Source: Oricola sp. (GTDB lineage: Bacteria; Pseudomonadota; Alphaproteobacteria; Rhizobiales; Rhizobiaceae). From it: DNA of 64,000 bases. The stretch covers positions 310,001 to 374,000 of the forward strand of contig NZ_JALEGV010000040.1 of the NCBI RefSeq assembly GCF_022763245.1. Reading direction: 5' to 3'. Below, in pieces: positions 48,205 to 57,742 of the stretch (positions are counted from its first letter, which is position 1; each line of letters begins with the position of its first letter). The notes under the pieces were generated by a model, which had not been told where the DNA came from, did not search any database, and worked only from the letters and a program-made list of their open reading frames with translations. Made by a program: the position numbers and the translations under genes.

Positions 48205-48600
48205 GGAGTATGCTGGCATCCTCACTCTACCAATCGAAGTGGGCTGCTCGGCTGATTTCGGCTTTTCGCGGCATCTATGCCAAAGGCGTACTGTCCTCAC
48301 GCTGAATAATGATGAGCGCCTTCTGCGTGTCCGTGAACTGCGATGCGGCATTGCTAGCCGCCCCGCGCAGAACGAGAGCTTCGATCTTGGGCTAAGCGAC
48401 GCAGCATAGCGCCAATCCGAAGCTGTGACTGTACGCCCGACGCTCCCGGCCCCATTCCAGTCAGTCGACAAATGAACGCCACTGTCGGCTTCGTCGCGTC
48501 GCGGACTTTGGCGAAGCGGTGATCGTGACCACGCCGACGCCGTGGGGTATCTGGGGGAATAGAGCGCGCGTAAGAGAGACGAGCGAACCGGAGGCGAGAC
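48205..48600. other. Right part of the insertion and DUF2200 leader
   Basis: A 396-bp stretch. Up to 48509 it is non-coding, with stop-rich frames and no recognised product; then comes the right copy of the oplA 3' repeat, and from about 48543 a leader that ends in the ribosome-binding site of the DUF2200 gene. Confidence 0.5.
48510..48542 (+). repeat. Direct repeat, right copy (displaced oplA 3' end)
   Basis: 33 bp, 32 of them identical to 46880-46912. It is not part of a gene here. The sequence after it shares two more blocks with that after the left copy: TAAGAGAG (46923-46930 and 48571-48578) and CGAGCGAA, as expected if both descend from one oplA end and its leader. Confidence 0.85.
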
Positions 48601-48948
<348 letters not shown>

Positions 48949-49073
48949 TCGGCCAGCAAATCCCCTCGCCGACGCGGGAATCCGCAGGCCCTGCCCTGAT
49001 TCCGCCTTCTTTGCCCTGAAGGAGCCAGAAAGGCTATAAGGCCTGACGACACGGACATTTCTGGATCCAGCCC

Positions 49074-49640
49074 ATGGCGACTGCCCATCCCCTGCCCGCG
49101 ATCGCCGCGGTTTTCTGCATGACCGCGCTGGCGGGATGTTCCGCGACCAGCGTGGTCGAGACGCTTTCGGTCACGCCGGCCATCGCCGCGGGCCTGTCGC
49201 TCACGGAGGAGCAGGCGCTCGACTCCGAGCCGGTGGTGGAAATGGCCTATGCGGCGCCGTCCAAGCCCGCCGTCTCCAGCTCGCGCGCGGCGATCGACCG
49301 GATGATCGCGCGCTACTCGCGCGAATATCGCGTGCCGGAGAAGCTGGTGCATCGCGTCGTCAAGCGCGAGAGCACCTACAATCCGCGCGCCCAGAACGGC
49401 GGTCATTACGGCCTGATGCAGATCAAGCCGGAAACCGCGCGCACCATGGGCTATCGCGGTTCGCCGGCGGGCCTCTACGACGCCGAGACCAATCTCAAAT
49501 ATGGCGTGAAGTATCTGCGCGGCGCGTGGATGCTGGCCGACGGGTCGGAAGACCGGGCGGTCTATCTCTATTCGGCCGGCTACTACTACGTCGCCAAGGC
49601 GCGCGGCATGCTGGTGGAGACCGGCCTGCGGTCGAAGTGA
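49074..49640 (+). CDS. Lytic transglycosylase (SLT family) lipoprotein
   Basis: A 188-residue lipoprotein (lipobox LAGC at residues 19-22). The soluble lytic transglycosylase core fills residues 70-180, with catalytic Glu99 (KRESTYNPRA), the GLMQIKPETARTMGY stretch and YSAGYYYVAKAR. It is small and lacks extra domains. It is convergent with the serine hydrolase gene, 3 nt apart. Confidence 0.92.
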   Translation: MATAHPLPAIAAVFCMTALAGCSATSVVETLSVTPAIAAGLSLTEEQALDSEPVVEMAYAAPSKPAVSSSRAAIDRMIARYSREYRVPEKLVHRVVKRESTYNPRAQNGGHYGLMQIKPETARTMGYRGSPAGLYDAETNLKYGVKYLRGAWMLADGSEDRAVYLYSAGYYYVAKARGMLVETGLRSK

Positions 49641-49643
49641 TCC

Positions 49644-51026
49644 CTATTCAGGCCGGTTGAGCGTTTCGATCAGCGCCTGGACGAGGAAGGCCGGCTTGTA
49701 GAGCCGGTCGGTCGGCGTCAGCCCCATCCGCACCACCACCAGCCTTTCCGACGGAATGATCGACACGGATTGCCCGTCATGGCCGGACATGAAGAACGCC
49801 TCGGCGGGCAGTTCGGGGTTGTCGCCCGGCAGCCAGGCGTTCGAGGCGCGCCGCCAGACATGGCCGCGACCATATTCACCGTTGGAGGCGGGATGCGGCT
49901 CGACCATCCAGTCGACATAGCCGACCGGCAGCATCGAACGGCCGTTCCAGACCCCGCGCTGCAGCAGGAACTGCCCCAGGCGCGCCCAGTCGCGCGCCGT
50001 TGCGTAGAGATAGGACGAGCCGACATAGGTGCCGCGCGCGTCGGTCTCGAAGACGGCGGAGCGCATGCCGAGCGGCTCGAACAGCGCCTGGCGCGGGAAC
50101 GCCAGCGCCTCGGTGCGGTCGTCGAACGCGTCCTGCCAGACCCGCGACAGCATGACCGTGGTACCGGACGAGTAGTTGAACACCGCGCCGACGCCGCCGG
50201 GCGTGGTCGCGTCGAGCGGGTTGGAGGCGGCGAAGCCGGCCATGTCCGGCTCCAGATAGAGCATGCGGGTCACGTCGGAGACCGAGCCGTAGCCCTCGTT
50301 CCAGGCCAGATCGCTGGCCATGCCGAGCATGTCGGCGACCGTGATCGCGCCGCGACCGTCGGTCCAGCCCTCGAACAGGCCGGCCTCGTCCAGCGTCATG
50401 GCGCCTTCGCGCACGAGCCGGCCGATGAGCATCGAGGTGACGGTCTTGGTCATCGACCATCCGAGCAGCGGCGTGTCCTCGTCGAACCCCTCGCCATAGC
50501 GCTCGCCGATGACGCGCCCGTCCCGGACCACGACGACGGCGCGCATGCCGGGGCCGGTCAGCGCCTCGTCGTTGAGGACGGCGTAGAGTTCGGTGTCCTC
50601 GACCGGATCGACGGTCTCGCCCTCGGGCCAGAGCCCGTCTCCCGGTTCCGACGTCTCGGCGGCCGGCAGTGCCGGCTGCGCGCGGGCGGCCTCGATGTCG
50701 CCGTCGGGGACGGCGGCGCAGCCGAGGCCCGGGCGATGGATCGCGAGGCCGCGGCCGAATTGGCCCAGAAGGCCGGCGCGCACGACGCCGGCGGTGCGGT
50801 CCACCGACACGCGCATCAGCCGCAGAAGCGGATGGCCCGGCGCCTGAACGTCGACCTCCAGCACCTGCTGCGGATCACGATCCGCGAGAAAGGCATTCGA
50901 ACACACGATTTTCGCCGAGTAGCCCGATCCGACGCGGATCAGTTCCGGCGGCGCGACGTAAAGCCAGCCGACCAGGGCGATCACGACGACCGCCAGACCC
51001 AAAACGACACCCTTGACGATCCTCAT
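49644..51026 (-). CDS. Serine hydrolase, class C beta-lactamase / penicillin-binding-protein type
   Basis: A 460-residue protein anchored by an N-terminal helix (residues 5-25). The active-site SxxK is SMTK (GWSMTKTVTSMLIG) and the second motif is NYSSG. The third-motif region is HDGQSV in place of KTG. Such proteins may be D,D-peptidases, esterases or amide hydrolases, so true beta-lactamase activity is not implied. I chose the ATG at 51026 (MRIVKGVV), at the start of the membrane helix. Confidence 0.87.
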   Translation of the reverse strand: MRIVKGVVLGLAVVVIALVGWLYVAPPELIRVGSGYSAKIVCSNAFLADRDPQQVLEVDVQAPGHPLLRLMRVSVDRTAGVVRAGLLGQFGRGLAIHRPGLGCAAVPDGDIEAARAQPALPAAETSEPGDGLWPEGETVDPVEDTELYAVLNDEALTGPGMRAVVVVRDGRVIGERYGEGFDEDTPLLGWSMTKTVTSMLIGRLVREGAMTLDEAGLFEGWTDGRGAITVADMLGMASDLAWNEGYGSVSDVTRMLYLEPDMAGFAASNPLDATTPGGVGAVFNYSSGTTVMLSRVWQDAFDDRTEALAFPRQALFEPLGMRSAVFETDARGTYVGSSYLYATARDWARLGQFLLQRGVWNGRSMLPVGYVDWMVEPHPASNGEYGRGHVWRRASNAWLPGDNPELPAEAFFMSGHDGQSVSIIPSERLVVVRMGLTPTDRLYKPAFLVQALIETLNRPE

Positions 51027-51228
51027 GAACGCCCCGCCCCTGTTCACTCTCATCACGGTGAGCTAGTCGCGCAGTGGCGCTCCCGTCAACCGTCTCGACG
51101 GTTCCGGACCGTGCCCCGGCCGCCGCGCGGCGCGCAAGGGCCAGAATTTGTTTCACTCGTCCGTCCGCGCCATGACGGCCACAATCATATGCGCTAGAAG
51201 GACGCGGGGACGGGAAAGGGTCGAATCA

Positions 51229-52023
51229 GTGCCTTCGCATTTCGGTCGCATCGCAATCGCTGCAGCCGCGCTTGTCCTGGCGGGATGCTCGTCGGGCTCG
51301 ATCGATTTCGCCGACGCGGTCGTGCCGCTGGCCGCTCCGCGCTTCGTCGACACCGAGCCGGTGGACGCCTTCGAGGGCGGCGCGCCGCATGGTTACGCGG
51401 TGCACGGCGTCGACGTGTCGAAATACCAGGGCGACATCGACTGGGGCGCGGTGAAGAACGCCGGCATCGCCTTCGCCTTCATCAAGGCGACCGAGGGCGG
51501 CGACCATGTCGACGAGCGCTTGCAGGACAACCTGCGCCAGACCAAGGCCGCCGGCATTCCCCGCGGCGCCTATCATTTCTTCTATTTCTGCCGGCCGGCC
51601 ATCGAGCAGGCGCGCTGGTTCATCCGCAACGTGCCGAAGGAGCGCGGCATGCTTCCGCCGGTCCTCGACATGGAGTGGAACGCGCATTCGCCGACCTGCA
51701 CGACGCGCCCTGCGCCCGAGACGGTGCGCGCCGAGATGCGCGTCTTCATCGACGCGATCCGCAAGCATTACGGCATCCGGCCGGTGATCTACACGACGCC
51801 CGAATTCCACGAACAGAACATCGACGGCCATTTCGGGCGCGAGACGCTGTGGCTGCGCTCGGTCAAGGCGCATCCGCGGGTCATCGACCCGGACGCCGAC
51901 TGGACCTTCTGGCAATATACCGGCACCGGCGTGGTGCCGGGCATCGACGCCAGGACCGACATCAACGTCTTCGCCGGCAGTGCCCAACAGTGGCGCCGGT
52001 GGCTTTCCGCCAACAAGGTCTGA
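51229..52023 (+). CDS. Glycoside hydrolase family 25 lysozyme, lipoprotein (second copy)
   Basis: A 264-residue GH25 lipoprotein. From a GTG at 51229, with GGGAAAGGG before it, the N-terminus is a compact lipoprotein signal (ending LVLAGC). Starts further upstream (ATG 51172) would bury the signal. The catalytic barrel has HGVDVSKYQGDIDW, FAFIKATEGGD and the DxE of PPVLDMEWNAHSP. It is clearly a paralogue of the muramidase at 14613-15587 but has a much shorter linker and no CtrA boxes. A MltB-type gene follows 30 nt later. Confidence 0.92.
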   Translation: MPSHFGRIAIAAAALVLAGCSSGSIDFADAVVPLAAPRFVDTEPVDAFEGGAPHGYAVHGVDVSKYQGDIDWGAVKNAGIAFAFIKATEGGDHVDERLQDNLRQTKAAGIPRGAYHFFYFCRPAIEQARWFIRNVPKERGMLPPVLDMEWNAHSPTCTTRPAPETVRAEMRVFIDAIRKHYGIRPVIYTTPEFHEQNIDGHFGRETLWLRSVKAHPRVIDPDADWTFWQYTGTGVVPGIDARTDINVFAGSAQQWRRWLSANKV

Positions 52024-52053
52024 CCCCAACCCCAAAATTCGCGAGGAGACCCC

Positions 52054-53244
52054 ATGAGCATGAGAAACCAGGCACGCATCCTACTGGCCGCAGCGGCGCT
52101 GACCGCGTTCACCGGCCTGGCGCAGGCTCAAGCGCAGGCCCCCTGCGGCGGGAGCTTCAGCGCCTGGCTGGAGGGCATGCTCGCTGAAGCGCGCGCGGCG
52201 GGGGTCGGCGATGCCGGCCTCAGGGCGATCGCCTCGGCCAGCGTCGACCCGGCCGTGCTCAAGCGCGACCGCGCCCAGGGCGTCTTCACGCTGGATTTCG
52301 CCACCTTCGCGCGCAAGCTGATCTCGCAGAACCGCATGGATGTCGGCCGCTCGAAGCTGAAGCAATACGCCTCGACCTTCCAGCGGGCGCGCTCGGAATA
52401 CGGCGTCGCGCCGGAGGTGATCACCGCCTTCTGGGGCCTGGAGACCGATTTCGGCGGCTACCAGGGCGATTTCAACACGCTGAACTCCATCGCGACGCTG
52501 GCGCATGACTGCCGCCGGCCGGAACTCTTCAGGCCGCAGTTGATCTCGCTGGCGCGGCTGATCGACCTGGGCGTCGTGCCGCGCGGCATCACCGGGGCCT
52601 GGGCCGGAGAGATAGGCATGGTGCAGGTGCTGCCCGACGACTACCTGACCAAGGGGCGCGACGGCGACGGCGACGGACAGGTGCAGCTCAAGACCTCGGC
52701 GCCGGACGCGATCATGACCGCCGCCAACTTCCTGAGTTCGCTTGGATGGCGCGCCAACGAGCCGTGGCTGATCGAGGTGCGCGTGCCGGCGCAGATGGAA
52801 TGGTACGACGCCGGCCTGCACAAGGCGCTGCCCGTCTCGGAATGGCAGGCGCGCGGCGTCTCGGCGCGAAACGGCACGCTTCCGCCGAGCAACGAGGCTC
52901 ACCTGATCCTGCCGATGGGCCACAAGGGACCGGCCTTCATGGCCTATCCGAACTTCCACGTCTTCCTGGAATGGAACCAGTCTCTGACCTATGTGCTGAC
53001 GGCCGCCTATTTCGCGACCCGCCTCGGCGGCGCGCCGATCTTCGACGAGGGCAATCCGGAACCGGGCCTGAACCAGCCGCAGATGAAGTCTCTGCAGCAG
53101 AAGTTGACCGCGGACGGCTTCGACGTCGGCGAAATCGACGGCATCCTGGGCGCCGGCACGCGCGCGGCGGTGCGCGAGGAGCAGAAGCGCGTCGGCTTGC
53201 CGGCTGACGCCTGGCCGACGGTGCGGCTGCTGAACGCGCTCTGA
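52054..53244 (+). CDS. Lytic murein transglycosylase (MltB family) with peptidoglycan-binding domain
   Basis: A 396-residue exported enzyme. A Sec signal ends near residue 25 (AQA). The MltB-type domain has catalytic Glu130 in AFWGLETDFGGYQG and the stretch GEIGMVQVLPDDYL. A C-terminal peptidoglycan-binding domain covers about residues 335-395 (LQQKLTADGFDVGEIDGILG). GGAG precedes the ATG. It follows the GH25 gene closely and may be co-transcribed. Confidence 0.94.
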   Translation: MSMRNQARILLAAAALTAFTGLAQAQAQAPCGGSFSAWLEGMLAEARAAGVGDAGLRAIASASVDPAVLKRDRAQGVFTLDFATFARKLISQNRMDVGRSKLKQYASTFQRARSEYGVAPEVITAFWGLETDFGGYQGDFNTLNSIATLAHDCRRPELFRPQLISLARLIDLGVVPRGITGAWAGEIGMVQVLPDDYLTKGRDGDGDGQVQLKTSAPDAIMTAANFLSSLGWRANEPWLIEVRVPAQMEWYDAGLHKALPVSEWQARGVSARNGTLPPSNEAHLILPMGHKGPAFMAYPNFHVFLEWNQSLTYVLTAAYFATRLGGAPIFDEGNPEPGLNQPQMKSLQQKLTADGFDVGEIDGILGAGTRAAVREEQKRVGLPADAWPTVRLLNAL

Positions 53245-53257
53245 AGCGTAAAGCGGC

Positions 53258-53503
53258 TCAGAGCTTGTCGAAATCGTCCTTGCCGGTCGGGATCAGCATG
53301 ACGGCGGTCGCCAGATAGGCGAAGCCGAAGGTGATCCCGAAGGTCAGGCCGAGCAGCGCGATGGCGGCTGCCTTGTGATCGGTGTGGGCGATCAGTTCGC
53401 CCAGATTGCCGATGTTGAAATGCACCATGCCCGCGGCGATCAGCCAGCCGATCGCGATGCCGATGATGCTGTTGATGAGGACGAAGCGTACTAGTTTCGG
53501 CAT
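53258..53503 (-). CDS. Small two-helix membrane protein
   Basis: An 81-residue protein with two hydrophobic segments (residues 5-28 and 46-72) separated by a short His/Asp-containing loop (HTDHKAA). I do not recognise a functional family, but similar short proteins are frequent in rhizobia. It is convergent with the MltB gene. Confidence 0.7.
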   Translation of the reverse strand: MPKLVRFVLINSIIGIAIGWLIAAGMVHFNIGNLGELIAHTDHKAAAIALLGLTFGITFGFAYLATAVMLIPTGKDDFDKL

Positions 53504-53592
53504 GAAGCGGCTCCTGCTTCCGGCATGCCGAAGCCTACGCCGCTTGTGAACGCGATCAATGGGACAAGTTGAAGCGTCCCGGCGCCGCGGAT

Positions 53593-54789
53593 TCAGGGGT
53601 TACGGGCGGGCACGCCCATTGCGTTGAGGCGCGCCATCGCCACGATGCCGAAGAGCGGTCCGAGCGCCATGATCGCCATGACCGCCGGCCAGCCCCACCA
53701 TGCGGCCAGAACCGGCGTCGCCTGGACCGTGACGAAGGTGAGCGCGAAGCCGAGCGCGGTCTGCAGCGTCATCAGGCTGCCCGCCTGGTCGGCCGGCGCA
53801 TTGTCGGCGACGAGCGCGGAAAATTGTGCGGAATCGGGGCTGATCGAGGCACCCCAGAGGACGATGACGGTGAAGGTGAGCCATACCGGCCCGCCAAAGG
53901 TCAACGCCGTCAGCACCGCGCAGACGCCGCTCACCACCATCGCGGCAAGCGCGACGCTGGCCTTGCCGATCCTGTCGGCGCGCCTGCCGGCGATCATGCT
54001 CGTCACCGCGCCGGCCGCGATCGAGACGAAGGCGGTGATCGCCGCGAGCGTCACGGCTCGCTCCTCGGACATGTGGGCGCCATAGGAGAGCGCGGCGATG
54101 ACGGCGATCCAGGCCCACATGGCGTAGAGTTCCCACATGTGGCCGAAGTAGCCCGCATAGGCGAGCCGGACGCGACGATTGGTCCAGGCGGTGACGACGG
54201 CGCGCGGATCGAAGCGCTTCGACTGGGCGTGATGCGGGCCGAGGCCGACCATCTGGGCGAGCAGGCCGCCGGCGATGGCGACGACCGATGCGATCACGAC
54301 GGTCGGACGCCAGTCGGTGCCGCCGCTCAGCGCGAAGAGATGCGGGGCGGCCGAACCGAGGATCAGCGCGCCGACGAAGGAGCCGACGATGAAGCCGCGA
54401 TCCTTCTCCCCCCAGCCGACCGCGATCTTCATGCCGACGGGATAGACGCCGGCCAGCAGTGCGCCGGTGAGCCCGCGCGCCGCGATCGCCGCCGCGCTTC
54501 CCGGCGTCGATGCCAGAAGCGTCAGGTTCACCACCCCGGCCAGTACCGCACAGATGCCGAGGAGGCGGCGGGGGTCGTGTCGGTCGGCGATGCCCAATAT
54601 GGCGGAGATCAGCGCTCCGACGACGAATCCGAGCTGCACGGCGCTGGACAGCGCGGCCTGGCGGAACGGCGAGATCGGGAATTCCGCGTTCATGCCCGGC
54701 AGGATGGCTGCGGACACGAACCAGAGCGACATGGCGCCGAACACGGCGAGCAGCAGAAGGACGAGCGACGGCCCCTTGCCCGCGGCCAC
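53593..54789 (-). CDS. MFS transporter
   Basis: A 398-residue protein with about 12 hydrophobic helices; the conserved loop region shows as GIADRHDPRRLLG and AGRRADRIGKAS. It starts with GTG at 54789, only 3 nt after the decarboxylase stop, so it is co-expressed with it. Export of the decarboxylation product (a diamine) or uptake of its amino acid is possible but not shown by the sequence. Confidence 0.9.
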   Translation of the reverse strand: MAAGKGPSLVLLLLAVFGAMSLWFVSAAILPGMNAEFPISPFRQAALSSAVQLGFVVGALISAILGIADRHDPRRLLGICAVLAGVVNLTLLASTPGSAAAIAARGLTGALLAGVYPVGMKIAVGWGEKDRGFIVGSFVGALILGSAAPHLFALSGGTDWRPTVVIASVVAIAGGLLAQMVGLGPHHAQSKRFDPRAVVTAWTNRRVRLAYAGYFGHMWELYAMWAWIAVIAALSYGAHMSEERAVTLAAITAFVSIAAGAVTSMIAGRRADRIGKASVALAAMVVSGVCAVLTALTFGGPVWLTFTVIVLWGASISPDSAQFSALVADNAPADQAGSLMTLQTALGFALTFVTVQATPVLAAWWGWPAVMAIMALGPLFGIVAMARLNAMGVPARNP

Positions 54790-54792
54790 GGC

Positions 54793-56013
54793 TCAGTCCG
54801 CCATGGTTTCGAGGCTGGCGAAGCTCTCCGGCGCGTCGCCGGCGTCGAAGGGCTCGTCCACCTCGACGAAGGTGTCGGGGTAGAACCCGTTGAACCGCGT
54901 GCGCAGCGCCATGGAATAGGCGCCGATATGGCCGATCTCGATCCAGTCGCCCGTGTCGACCGTCTCGGGCAGGTGGAAGGGCCGGGTCAGGATGTCGACC
55001 GAATCGCAGGTCGCGCCGCAGACCTTGAAGGGCACGATCTTTTCCGGATCACCGTTGCGGCGGCGCAGGTTCGGATCGGGAATGAAGCGCGCAGGCAGGG
55101 TGATCTTGCCGGTCCAGCTGTCCGACAGCGACGCCCAGATGCCGTCATTGATGTAGAGCCGCCTGCCCTTGCGCAGGAGCACGCGCACGATGAGCGAGAA
55201 GGCGCGCGCGACGATGACGCGCCCCGGCTCGGCGACGAGCGGCAGGTCGAAGAAGCCCCACTCCTCCACCGCGCCGCGCAGATTGCCCATGATCTCCTCC
55301 AGCGGCACCGGCTCTGGCGCATGGCTCTTCGGATCGTGACCATACTCGGCCGGAAAGCCGCCGCCGACGTCGAGCCCGGCCAGCGGCACGCCCGCCCGGT
55401 TTCGCACCCAGTCGGCGGACGCCAGCGCCCGCTCATAGGTCACCGGATCCTCGACCTGGCTGCCGACATGGAAACACAGGCCGGTGCGAAAGCCGATGCC
55501 GTGCAGCCGCTGCAGCAGTTCCACGGCATGGCCGGGCGCGGCGCCGAACTTCTTCGACAATTCGTAGGCGGCGTGGCCCTTGGTGGCGATGCGCACGAAG
55601 ACCGTCATCGTCGTGTGGTCGATGTCGAGGGCGCGGGCGATGCGCAGGATCTTCGCCACCTCGTCCTCATGATCGACGACGAGGACGCGGATGCCGTAGC
55701 GCTCCAGCGCGAGCCGGATGTCCGACTGCGCCTTGACCGGGTGCATGTAGAGAAGTTCTGCCGTCGGAGCGATGTCGCGGACCGCCTCGAACTCGGCCGG
55801 GGACGCGACATCGAAGACGTCGATGCCGGCCTCGACCAGCGCGCGGATGACCATCGGCTCGCCATTCGTCTTGACCGCATAGGCGGTCGTGCCGGGAAAC
55901 AGCGCCTTGAAGGCGCGCGCGTCCTCGCGCAGCACCTTCGGTCGAAAACAGTAGACGGGCACGTCCGGCCGGAGCTTCAGGGCGGCATCGCGCGCCGTGG
56001 CAAAACGTTCCAT
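54793..56013 (-). CDS. Type III PLP decarboxylase (ornithine/lysine/diaminopimelate type)
   Basis: A 406-residue alanine-racemase-fold decarboxylase. PLP Lys48 lies in AYAVKTNGEP, and other conserved parts are FDVASPAEFEAV, FHVGSQVEDP, the Gly-rich LDVGGGFPAEY, EPGRVIVARAF and the active-site Cys in CGATCDSVD. The CxxxCDSxD pattern favours ornithine or lysine decarboxylase over diaminopimelate decarboxylase. I chose the ATG at 56013 (MERFATARD). It is translated with the downstream MFS gene. Confidence 0.92.
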   Translation of the reverse strand: MERFATARDAALKLRPDVPVYCFRPKVLREDARAFKALFPGTTAYAVKTNGEPMVIRALVEAGIDVFDVASPAEFEAVRDIAPTAELLYMHPVKAQSDIRLALERYGIRVLVVDHEDEVAKILRIARALDIDHTTMTVFVRIATKGHAAYELSKKFGAAPGHAVELLQRLHGIGFRTGLCFHVGSQVEDPVTYERALASADWVRNRAGVPLAGLDVGGGFPAEYGHDPKSHAPEPVPLEEIMGNLRGAVEEWGFFDLPLVAEPGRVIVARAFSLIVRVLLRKGRRLYINDGIWASLSDSWTGKITLPARFIPDPNLRRRNGDPEKIVPFKVCGATCDSVDILTRPFHLPETVDTGDWIEIGHIGAYSMALRTRFNGFYPDTFVEVDEPFDAGDAPESFASLETMAD

Positions 56014-56094
56014 GCGAGCAGTTCCGTTTCTTCCGTGGAGCCGTGAGATGTGGTTAGAGCAGAGTTCGCGTTCCAGCGCAAAGGGAGGAAAATC

Positions 56095-57333
56095 GTGCTG
56101 TCCGTATCCAAAATCCTGGAAGACATCGCCGCCGGCCGCGACAGCGCCGAGGCCGCCATCACGCGCAGCCGCGCCCTGATCGACGAACGCGACGGCGAAA
56201 TCCAGGCCTTCGAGGCCGTCAGTCCGGTGTACGGGCCCATCGCCAGCGAGGGGCCGCTCGCCGGCATCGCCGTGGGCGTGAAGGACATCTTCGACAGCTA
56301 CGACATGCCGACCACCTATGGCTCGCCCTTGTACCACGGCTATCAGCCGCGCGCGGACGCGCCGGTCGTCGCCATGACCCGGGCACGCGGGGCCTATGTC
56401 ATCGGCAAGACGGTGACGACCGAATTCGCGTTCATGAAAGCGAGCCGCACGGCCAATCCGCACGATCCGGCGCATACGCCCGGCGGCTCGTCTTCGGGAT
56501 CGGCCGCCGCGGTCGCCGCCGGCATGATCCCGGCGGCCATCGGCACCCAGACGGGTGGCTCGGTCGTCCGGCCGGCGTCATTTTGCGGAGTTTCGGGCTT
56601 CAAGCCGAGCTTCCGGCTGTTTCCGAGCGGCGGCATGAAGACCTTCGCCTGGACGCTGGACACCACGGGCTTCTTCGCGGCCAGCGCCAGGGACGTGGCG
56701 CTGTTCGCCGCACTTCTCTGCGGCCGCGACCTCACGGCCGACGATCTCGACGACGCGCCGCGCATCGGCCTTTACCGCAGCGCTGTCGACGACCAGGCCT
56801 CCCCCGACATGCTCGCCGCGGTTGCCCAGGCCGCCGACATCGCGCGTGCGTCGGGCGCCTCGATCGTCGAGATCGCCGAGCCGGAGGAAATCCGCCGCGG
56901 CCGCGAGGTGCACGCCGTCATCCAGGGCTACGAGGCCGCCATCTCAATGGCGCATGAACTCGCGTACCACGCCGACGCGCTCAGCCCGACGCTGCGCGAG
57001 ACGCTTGAGGAAGGACGCGCGATCCTGCCGCAGGCCTATGACGAGGCGCGCCGCAGGGCCCGTCACGCGCGCAAGGCGGCGACGCGGCTGTTCGACGAGG
57101 TCGACGTACTTCTCGCGCCGTCCGCAACGGGGGTCGCGCCACGCGACCGCGACACGACGGGCACCGCCCTGTTCAACAAGGTGTGGACGCTGACGGGCGT
57201 GCCCTGCGTCAACGTGCCGGGCCTGACCGATTCGGCCGGAATGCCGCTCGGCGTACAGGTGATCGGCCGTTTCGGGCGCGACAAACAGGCCCTGCAGGCC
57301 GCAAACTGGCTGGAAACACGGCTGGCGACGTGA
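56095..57333 (+). CDS. Amidase (amidase-signature family)
   Basis: A 412-residue amidase. The Ser-cisSer-Lys triad is visible: Lys in AVGVKDIFDSYD, the Gly/Ser-rich GGSSSGSAAAVA, and TQTGGSVVRPASFCG. I chose the GTG at 56095 (MLSVSKILED) because GGGAGG lies 7 nt before it; a GTG at 56050 is open but has no site. The substrate (amide, urea derivative or hydantoin-derived compound) cannot be told. It is divergent from the decarboxylase operon. Confidence 0.92.
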   Translation: MLSVSKILEDIAAGRDSAEAAITRSRALIDERDGEIQAFEAVSPVYGPIASEGPLAGIAVGVKDIFDSYDMPTTYGSPLYHGYQPRADAPVVAMTRARGAYVIGKTVTTEFAFMKASRTANPHDPAHTPGGSSSGSAAAVAAGMIPAAIGTQTGGSVVRPASFCGVSGFKPSFRLFPSGGMKTFAWTLDTTGFFAASARDVALFAALLCGRDLTADDLDDAPRIGLYRSAVDDQASPDMLAAVAQAADIARASGASIVEIAEPEEIRRGREVHAVIQGYEAAISMAHELAYHADALSPTLRETLEEGRAILPQAYDEARRRARHARKAATRLFDEVDVLLAPSATGVAPRDRDTTGTALFNKVWTLTGVPCVNVPGLTDSAGMPLGVQVIGRFGRDKQALQAANWLETRLAT

Positions 57334-57552
57334 CGCGTTTCGGGTCCGGACATCCCGCTTCGCCGCGTCGTTCACAGGGCTGTGGACGATTTTTTCACGG
57401 AAATGGTCAATGAAAAAAGCGTAGCGCGAAGGCATGTTTAGCCCGAACGGCTCGCAAAGCGAGTCAACGCTTTTCGCGGCGCAGCATGGTTTTTGACTTG
57501 TACCTTCGTATGATCCGCATAGATTCAGAAGCTCAAAGCAAGGAGGCTTGCT

Positions 57553-57639
57553 ATGGGACTGACACGTTCAATCAACGTCATGATGGTCTGCGCAGCGTTC
57601 GTATTTCTTTGCGCCCTGGTTTTCGGAGTCCTGCCCTGA
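57553..57639 (+). CDS. 28-residue single-helix membrane microprotein
   Basis: A short open frame encoding 28 residues: a basic start (MGLTRSINV), then one hydrophobic helix (MMVCAAFVFLCALVFGVLP). A strong ribosome-binding site, AAGGAGG, lies 7 nt before the ATG. The tiny size and absence of homologous knowledge leave the function open, but the site, the charge distribution and clean stop make translation likely. It lies in the 410-bp gap between the amidase and metF. Confidence 0.65.
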   Translation: MGLTRSINVMMVCAAFVFLCALVFGVLP

Positions 57640-57681
57640 GCAGGACGCGTCGCGGCGACGAGGCCGCTCCCTGACACAACA

Positions 57682-57715
57682 CAAAAAGCCCGGGCCGCCT
57701 TGCGGCGACCCGGGC
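57682..57715 (-). terminator. Rho-independent terminator after metF
   Basis: On the minus strand a 12-bp stem (GCCCGGGTCGCC, GCAA, GGCGGCCCGGGC, one wobble pair) is followed by TTTTTGT, 27 nt after the metF stop. On the plus strand it could also end the microprotein transcript, but lacks a T-run there. Confidence 0.85.
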
Positions 57716-57742
57716 CTTGAATGAAGCGAGGCGACGCGCCGG

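Larger units (their letters stand above)
46913..48509. mobile_element. Lower-GC insertion between duplicated oplA 3' ends
   Basis: A segment of about 1.6 kb is bracketed by a 33-bp direct repeat of the oplA C-terminal coding end. Its composition and codon use are visibly less GC-rich than the flanks. It carries one exported-protein gene and non-coding, apparently decayed sequence. Duplication of a gene's 3' end is the usual mark of site-specific integration or of a duplication-driven insertion, but no integrase or transposase remains, so the mechanism is unknown. Confidence 0.6.

Noticed and set aside
56014-56475. Upstream extension of the decarboxylase frame
   Set aside because: It runs antisense through the amidase start region; family alignment supports the ATG at 56013.
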